NCBI GenBank assembly: GCA_933228895.1
Contig: OW121853.1
Location: 75,748,645-75,812,644 of the forward strand
Source of the DNA: Platycnemis pennipes
Taxonomy: Eukaryota; Arthropoda; Insecta; Odonata; Platycnemididae
Direction of reading: 5' to 3'
Length of the DNA: 64,000 bases
Under the pieces are notes generated by a model. The model ran no database searches. It was given only the letters and a program-made list of their open reading frames with translations, and had not been told where the DNA came from. Shown in pieces: positions 58,071-64,000 of the stretch. The number at the start of each line of letters is the position of its first letter. Position 1 is the first letter of the stretch. Made by a program: the position numbers and the translations under genes.

Positions 58071-59139
58071 TTGGAAGGAATATGTATCTATTGTGGCTTG
58101 CTAGAATCTGACACATCCAAGATTTTGATTATTTTTTTACTTTGTCATTGCTTCTTCGGTCGTTGACTTGCCTTATTCTCTATAAAAAAAATGTGCCGAC
58201 AATTGTCGGTTTAGGATTCCTTGTTCTAATTCTCTTCTTTGAAATAACCCTCCACTTATCGTTCCTTAAAGATTTCGTTTGACTTTACGGAGGACTCTCC
58301 AAGTATAGGGGTGTGGCAGAGGGTGATATCTTTGCTACTGACAGTAAGTGTGATTCCTGATTCCTGACAATAATGCATGCCTGATGTTATTTCTCCCCCT
58401 ATATACACACACCCTTGTGGTGGTTTGCAGGTTTTTTACGCAAATGTATATTGTTTTACGGGAAGAAAGATATTTTGACATATATCTCCGTATAGCCTGT
58501 GATCTTCTTTTGTCTCGTTCTCCCTCCTACGTCATTTCCTCCTGCGAAACGTGGATCCGGAACCCTTTGGCTCGCAACAGCGACGGAGTATAGGTTGTTT
58601 AAAAAGCAGAGAGAGAGAGGGAGACTGCCTTGGTAACTCTTCAGAGGAATTAGAAGAAAGGGAGGAGTTTCCTTCCTTCCCGCTCCCCCTCCAACTTAAG
58701 CCTTCACCTCCTCCAGTTTCCATATCCTCCACTCACTCGTGTCTCTGTTTTCTCCGGAACGAGACTGGAACACGTCCGTGTCATTCTAGCGTGTAAGGGA
58801 CGACGAGGGAATGGGACGTTGCGGACCGCAAACTCGCTGGCGTACGGCTTTTTTTTTTATTTCGCTAAAAATACTCGAGAGGAAAAAAATTGTGAAAAAA
58901 ATATTTTTTTTCTGAGTGGTTAGAGACCTCTTTACGGCATCCTCTCAACGTGAACTCTAAACAAACTCAATTTTAGTGCACCTTAACTTTAAATTGAACC
59001 TAAATTCCTCTTCGTTTCCTCAATGCGTTCACTACGTTTCCTCCGAACGCATTTCATCATTCAATTTTTTTCGTCACGAATTGAATGTACTCATCGTCAT
59101 GTTCTTCTCCCGCATCCTTATTCTTTTTTTTTTTTAACT
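58071..59139. other. Unassigned; LINE-like scraps
   Basis: 58290-58330 (AAGTATAGGGGTGTGGCAGA) and 58400-58435 (CACACCCTTGTGGTGGTTTG) look like further short pieces of the CR1-like LINE terminus in both orientations. 58520-58800 is GC-richer with a purine-rich core; no gene. Confidence 0.35.
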
Positions 59140-59530
59140 TGGTCATCACCATGGATCAACAATCAGATTATTGGATTGACGCAGCTCTCAGCTGGATGTT
59201 AGGCTTATTTACTAGGCTAGACTAATGTCGTCTTATTTACATAGGTAATTCTTCTTTTTCACATCCTTCACTTCTTTCTCCATAGCTTCCTTGGCCATTC
59301 TTCCCTTTCACTTATCCCTCGGCGATTGTCTTAGCAGACCATCATGTCTCAAGATGCTACCTAATAATTAAGTAGTCCCGTCTTCGTTTTATGGTTTTCA
59401 GAAGACTTTTATTTTATCCCAATATTTTTATCCCTTCTTAATTTGTCACTCTGTCCATCCATTTCATCTTCATCATCATTCTCCGTTGCTGTTATCGTCC
59501 ATGCGTCATTACTGTGAAGAACTTGTACTT
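59140..59530 (-). pseudogene. RTE-like LINE 3' end, minus strand, heavily decayed
   Basis: Complement of 59320-59360 gives the HILRHDGL-type region (AGACATGATGGTCTGC), and 59490-59515 gives WTITATE, matching the 1.6-kb copy. The tail near 59150-59190 (AATCAGATTATTGGATTGAC) is like the family 3' end. Many stops and deletions. Confidence 0.6.
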
Positions 59531-60689
59531 CGTATTCTGATGAATTTGGACTTGATAAATTAACTTTCCGTTCTTGCCTGTGTTTGATTATATACTATTT
59601 AATATTCGTTTCAATAAATGTATCTTTTTTCAATGACTGTGTTTGAGCTGACGAAACTATTAAAAAAAACCAATTCTATTACTACTGCTTTTGGTTTTCC
59701 TGCACATGATTATTCTTTTCTCAAATTTTTGTCGCTTAAATTTCAATTTGTTCAGTTATAACGCATATTAAGGTAGATTTTTATTTAAAAAATCAGTGCG
59801 AAATTAACTTAAGTTCAAAACGAAATTTTAACTTCACGACCCTAGGGTGTTTATGAAAAAAATTAGTGTGGACCTGACGCCATCTATCAATGCTTTCAGA
59901 ACTAATCCCAAATACTAAGCGTTTGGCAGAATTCACTGTCGGAAAGATTCTGGAAATATCTATTCATTCAGTTTGAAGAAAAAGGAAGTAGACTTATATT
60001 TCAAAGTTTTCATCCCGTTAGTTTATTTTCTCATGATACAAGGCAAATATTAACCAAACAAGGAAGTAAGGCGCAGAAACAATCGACTACGGCACTGCGC
60101 TTTTTAAGTTGATTTAACGCTAATCGAAATCCGACTAATTCCTACTGTAATAAATTCTTTGATTAATTACGGTATATTCGGATTACGGATTATTATAATT
60201 ACGGAATTAATATTTAATCAATTCCTTAATCTGACTGATCCTTTTTCATTGAATTAAGACGGGTTTCGCGTTATTTTTTCCTGTGAACGCCGTCTTTGCC
60301 GATAGGGTTCCTTAATCTCACGCTAAGCCCACGCTAATGTTATTTTCACGCTTTTTTTTAAACCGGCCTTTAGAAGAGTGTATCATAGTAAGACGATGGA
60401 AAATGCGTGAAATTTTTTGGGTTGGTCTGTAGGAACGAAGCTCGAAACTGCGGTTCCGACCTGGTTTGGGAAAAAAAAAAGAATTCCCATGGACCGCGGT
60501 TTTCGGTTTGCGGGAATGAGGTCTACGCCGGACCGCTTCAAAACCGCGGTTCGATAGCCACCAGTGCAGCGCCCATAGCTCAGGTCTCCGACAACTCGAA
60601 AGTTCGCGATGTTCATAACATCGCTCTGGCTTTCGCAACTGTTTTTTTATTTAGCGGAAAATAAACAACGGCCAGCCTTGCTAGAAACG
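59531..60689. other. Unassigned; GC-richer patch with CCGCGG motifs
   Basis: At 60430-60560 the sequence has repeated CCGCGGTT-type motifs (ACCGCGGTTTTC, AACCGCGGTTCG, CTGCGGTTCC) that could be the ends of a small unrecognised element. No gene. Confidence 0.35.
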
Positions 60690-60990
60690 TCAGCTGAAGC
60701 AAACGAAGTTGATTAAGACCCAGTTTTAAGGTGTCTTCCTTACATTCGTCTTCATCATCATTCTCTTAAGTAAACAATCTCAAGATGATTGGTCTGAAGT
60801 TGCTTTTTTCACTCTCTTTTTTCTATCGGCTAACCTCTTCAGGCTTAAATACTTTTCTACTTTTTAAATCCTTGACTACTTTCTCCGTGTATTTCATACG
60901 CGGTGTTTATTTGCCATTCTTTCACTCTTAACTCGACGATTGTCTTCATCAGATGATCGTGTCTCAAGATGTTACCATGTATCGCTGTTT
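60690..60990 (-). pseudogene. RTE-like LINE 3' end, minus strand
   Basis: In complement, 60985-60935 reads NILRHDHLMKTIVELRV, continuing into the tail (60830-60750) with CCGATAGAAAAAAG and ACCAATCATCTTGAGATTG and an ATGATG-type 3' end. The frame is broken by stops. Confidence 0.65.
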
Positions 60991-61739
60991 ATGGACCCGG
61001 TACGAAGTGTGTAGATTTGGTTCTTTTTTACTGTCTTGTGATTTAATAATAATGTAGAGAAAATAGTGAAAGGTATTGGTGCTGTCAAGACTCCATTCAA
61101 CATCTGTTGTACTTCTTGCTGTCTTTAATCCTGTATTTGGTACATTGGGGAACCTTTTAAAGTTTGACCCCAAATCATCTTTCAATAGTTACATTATTTT
61201 TATCTTTTAATTTAATTGAGAAGTCTGATAGAAAATGCATACATTACGCTCTTATACAAACCATATTTCATTTTATTATAAGCTTTTTCTCTACGTATTT
61301 ATTTAGATGTTATCAAGATTATGTGAAAGAATTGAATGATCTTTTTCGCTTTCTGTTAGTCGTATTATGGATATGAAGTGTTTTGTAATTCAATTCTATT
61401 TTTATCCTGGTGAAATAATATCTTGCGGTACCTTGACCATGGTGGTGGTTGAATTTAGATGTCTTGTTCTTTCATTCCATTTTCACTGGCGTTCTTGCCC
61501 GCTAAACATCTTGATGCAAGTCCTGAATGAATTCGTTTCCCTGGTCTCTCTAATTGCTTCCGGTGCAATCGCAATTGTTGGCGTGCGGAGGGTGCTGTGA
61601 GAGAACAATGACTTCTTCCCTCCCTCCCCCATTACCACCCCCTCAACCCCTAAAGGCCTCCCTTAGAACACCGACTCCCTTTTCGCTCGAGGAAGTCAAT
61701 GTGTATGCATGATCTAAGGTGTCTATTGTTGCTATTAGG
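60991..61739. other. Unassigned
   Basis: AT-rich; 60-77-codon frames only. Confidence 0.35.
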
Positions 61740-61930
61740 GGAGGCATTGCCGACAACTAAGGTCATTCAAAGTCACAGGTAGAGTGTAGGAATTTTATTA
61801 AGGGATCGGAGGATGGATGATGGAGGAAAACCCGGTGTCAGCATTACCCTGGTCTTCAAATCCTGTCTGACGGATGAAGTACTGAACGCGAAGTGCTCTT
61901 GCAGTACTGGAGTAGGAGTTGGTATTGCAA
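61740..61930 (-). mobile_element. SINE fragment, minus strand
   Basis: GGATGGATGATGGAGGAAAA, CCCGGTGTCAGCATTACCCT and CTGACGGATGAAGTACTGAA follow the SINE body order. No tRNA-like head. Confidence 0.45.
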
Positions 61931-62029
61931 TAAAATATCTCAGCCCGACTTGGAAACTGGGGGCGTTATGGTTATGCGCCTATTCTGGATCTTTTCGATC
62001 CACAGTTATCGAGCATTATGGCAAACGTT

Positions 62030-62240
62030 TTTCATCATCATTGGTCGACAATTTTAGGATTGGTTTGACGCAGCTTTCCACTCAATTCTTCTATCGGCCA
62101 ATTTTTCATTGTGGCGTAGTTCTTCTCTTTTACATCCCTCTCTACCTGTTCCTTGTATCTCATCCGAGGCCATCTTCCCGTTCACTTTTCCCTCGACGAT
62201 TGTCTTCATCAGGCCATCGTGTAAAAAATAAAAGAAAAGA
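62030..62240 (-). pseudogene. RTE-like LINE 3' end, minus strand, best-preserved tail
   Basis: In complement: HDGLMKTIVEGKVNGK (62222-62178), then a region encoding KEQVERDVKEKN-type sequence in a shifted frame, and AAGCTGCGTCAAACCAATCC near the stop, then CCAATGATGATGAA (62032-62045). The block IVEGKVNGK equals the 1.8-kb copy with one change (TVVEGKVNGK there). At least one frameshift. Confidence 0.8.
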
Positions 62241-63497
62241 GTGGAGTAGCTGCGACTTCTCGGGATAATAATGTGGTGGTTTCCCCTTGCCTTCCACATC
62301 GCAGTACTACATCCGTTAAAGTAAGTGTTACCACGAGTGTGTACGGGAAATGAGTGTCGCTGTACCGACCACTGTGGCCTTCACCTTCACTCATATGAAG
62401 AAGGGCTGCTGCCCTCTTCTCAGGGTGATGGGAAGCGTAATTGTTGGCGGCCTCCCGTCGCCGAGTTACAGCATCTTCACAGGTTCAGTATTAAAGGGCC
62501 TACCTTACCCAGGGATAGACCAACACTCAATACTGTCGCTTTTTGTCCACGGTTCTTATTCGACGACTAAATTCGCTTATCTCGCAGCTAACCTCTATAT
62601 CTAAGGTCGACCCACCATCCACAACCCGGTGGACGCACTCGGTGGCTTTAAGCTCAGCCGCGAGCAAACGTTTTTACTACATGGTTTTCCTCTCGGGCTA
62701 TAAATGGGGGACTATTGGTCGTTATAAAAGTTGGGGGTATTATTGAGAGAGTGGATGTTACTGATTTTTGTTAGAATTTTCAATATTTCATCACTAGTTC
62801 ACAAACTTCGGAATATTAACAAAATTAAAGTATTTTCTGTAGTGTTATTTGCTCAAATAAGTTACTTACAGCGTATCGTTTGCGCTACATAACTTCACAC
62901 ATGCATGAACCTAGAAGGGTCCTAAGAGTTCCTCATTCTACCTAGTTTCTTCTTTTTGTAAGAACTTGCAATCCTTCGACAGTATAGTGTTTCTAGTCCC
63001 CGAATTCAAGTGAATTAGTGTTTAATAAAATTATCCGCGTGATTTACTCTTAATTACTCGAAATTGTTGCCTTAAAAATCAGACGTACCCTTAATGCTAG
63101 CATAACCGTCGGTTATTGTTAACAGTTCTTGACGAATACATTCTTTAATAACATTCAGTAACCTACCCGATAATTTTGGTGCTTTGCATTAAAAAATACT
63201 CGTTGGTCAAACAAGCTAATATGTCAAAATGTGAGTTACGAAAGTAAACGCCAAAAGTAAAGTAAACAAGATATTTACACCAAAGTATTCTCACAGAAAT
63301 AATTGCCATCCGCGTTCGGAACATGACCCGTCATCTATTGTGGAAAATCGTCAACTATGGCCACAATAGTAGTACTCTACAGTTATCGGCATTGTTGAGC
63401 CTCGATAGCGACGAGATGATAACGTCTCTGGATTTTAAAACCTTAATTGTTGTATGTTCAAATGCAACAATGCTTTGCCGCTTTCATGGCTGTGACG
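62241..63497. other. Unassigned
   Basis: GC-richer at 62260-62720 with 80-codon frames in overlapping registers; then AT-rich. No gene called. Confidence 0.35.
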
Positions 63498-63755
63498 TCA
63501 AAATTTAGTCACTTTCGTGGCTCTACGTTGAGGAGTTCTTCCTGAATGAGACTCGCGGCTAGATCTGCCCGGATGTACGCGAATGAAGACCCCTCGCGTG
63601 CAGGAAACAGAACATGCAGCTCCGCCTAGGAACCCATTTAACTCTTTAAATAACCCTCGCCTGGAAGTGCACGCTGTTGCAGCGAGCAAAAAAGGCAGAA
63701 GCCTCCACAACACGGGAAAAGCTATAGCGCACAACACGCACACAATTTTCTTCAT
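63498..63755 (-). CDS. Hypothetical small secreted-like protein (weak call)
   Basis: 85 codons beginning MKKIVCVLCAIAFPVLWRLL, which has the basic-hydrophobic look of a signal peptide (about residues 1-27, A/C-rich at the end). The remainder has several Cys (AACSVSC) and basic residues (SRR, GRSSR) that could be processing sites. I do not recognise a family. An overlapping plus-strand frame (63583-63795) is equally open, there is no promoter or splice evidence, and in AT/GC-mixed DNA such a frame can arise by chance. It may be one exon of a gene running out of view, or nothing. Confidence 0.18.
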   Translation of the reverse strand: MKKIVCVLCAIAFPVLWRLLPFLLAATACTSRRGLFKELNGFLGGAACSVSCTRGVFIRVHPGRSSRESHSGRTPQRRATKVTKF

Positions 63756-64000
63756 ACACGGCGTCTATATTATCACCATTACTCTCATTAAATAAAGATA
63801 ATTTGTGGCTTCGAAGATTTTGGTATTAACTGCTACGTGACGAGTTGTAAAATGGCAATTACAGCTTTGCCGAGTTGAAGGACTTCAACTAAATTCCAGA
63901 AGAAAATATAGTCACGCAATGCGAAAATACGAAAATACATAAATACTGTCATTTGTTTAGAAAAACGTTCTTATAATTACAGGGTTATGTACTTTGGGAA
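63756..64000. other. No feature seen
   Basis: Short AT-rich end of the window. Confidence 0.4.

Noticed and set aside
1..64000. CRISPR arrays, bacterial operons, ribosomal RNA
   Set aside because: No evenly spaced repeat-spacer array, no dense gene order and no rRNA-like sequence; the tandem arrays seen have no unique spacers.

Overview
The window is repeat-rich eukaryotic nuclear DNA, most likely from an arthropod, probably an insect. The reasons are the lack of dense long reading frames, AT-rich spacers, GT-AG introns, and the mix of elements: a P-family THAP transposon, RTE-like and CR1/Jockey-like LINE 3' ends, tRNA-derived SINEs, a Helitron and several MITE families. The species cannot be narrowed from sequence alone. 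No host gene could be supported with confidence; nearly everything recognisable is a transposable element.

The centrepiece is a P-family DNA transposon at 27932-32048. It has 33-bp terminal inverted repeats (TIRs), a flanking target duplication of 8-9 bp, and 18-bp subterminal inverted repeats. Its transposase gene is split into at least five exons. The front two thirds reads cleanly through the THAP domain, coiled coil and first part of the catalytic core. The THAP zinc-ligand His is replaced by Arg, and the last third has several frameshifts and stops, so this copy is probably inactive but young enough to keep its ends.

Layout. 1-7.9 kb: one copy of a 537-bp TIR repeat, an RTE-like LINE 3' end, a 140-bp direct repeat and a CR1-like LINE 3' end. 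7.9-13.5 kb: a 109-bp hairpin and otherwise unrecognised DNA. 13.5-25 kb: LINE tails, a roughly 300-bp foldback MITE family (copies at 14.3, 16.2, 18.5 and 24.5 kb), a long-TIR element at 17 kb and a 17-bp minisatellite at 19 kb. 27.9-32.1 kb: the P element. 32-39.4 kb: tRNA-like SINEs, two copies of a 133-bp MITE (one nested in an RTE LINE), a 274-bp tandem dimer, and the inverted second copy of the 537-bp repeat. 42-52.9 kb: CR1-like LINE ends, a CACTG-terminated element with arrays of a short palindromic motif, a second long-TIR element, a 150-bp tandem repeat, a 728-bp TTA-flanked MITE nested in a LINE, and an hAT-like MITE. 55-58.1 kb: a decayed Helitron, a foldback MITE, a SINE and a LINE. 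59-62.3 kb: three RTE-like LINE 3' ends and a SINE.

The elements do not form one pathway. They are layered insertions whose nesting gives a relative order, and the nested cases allow empty-site reconstruction.
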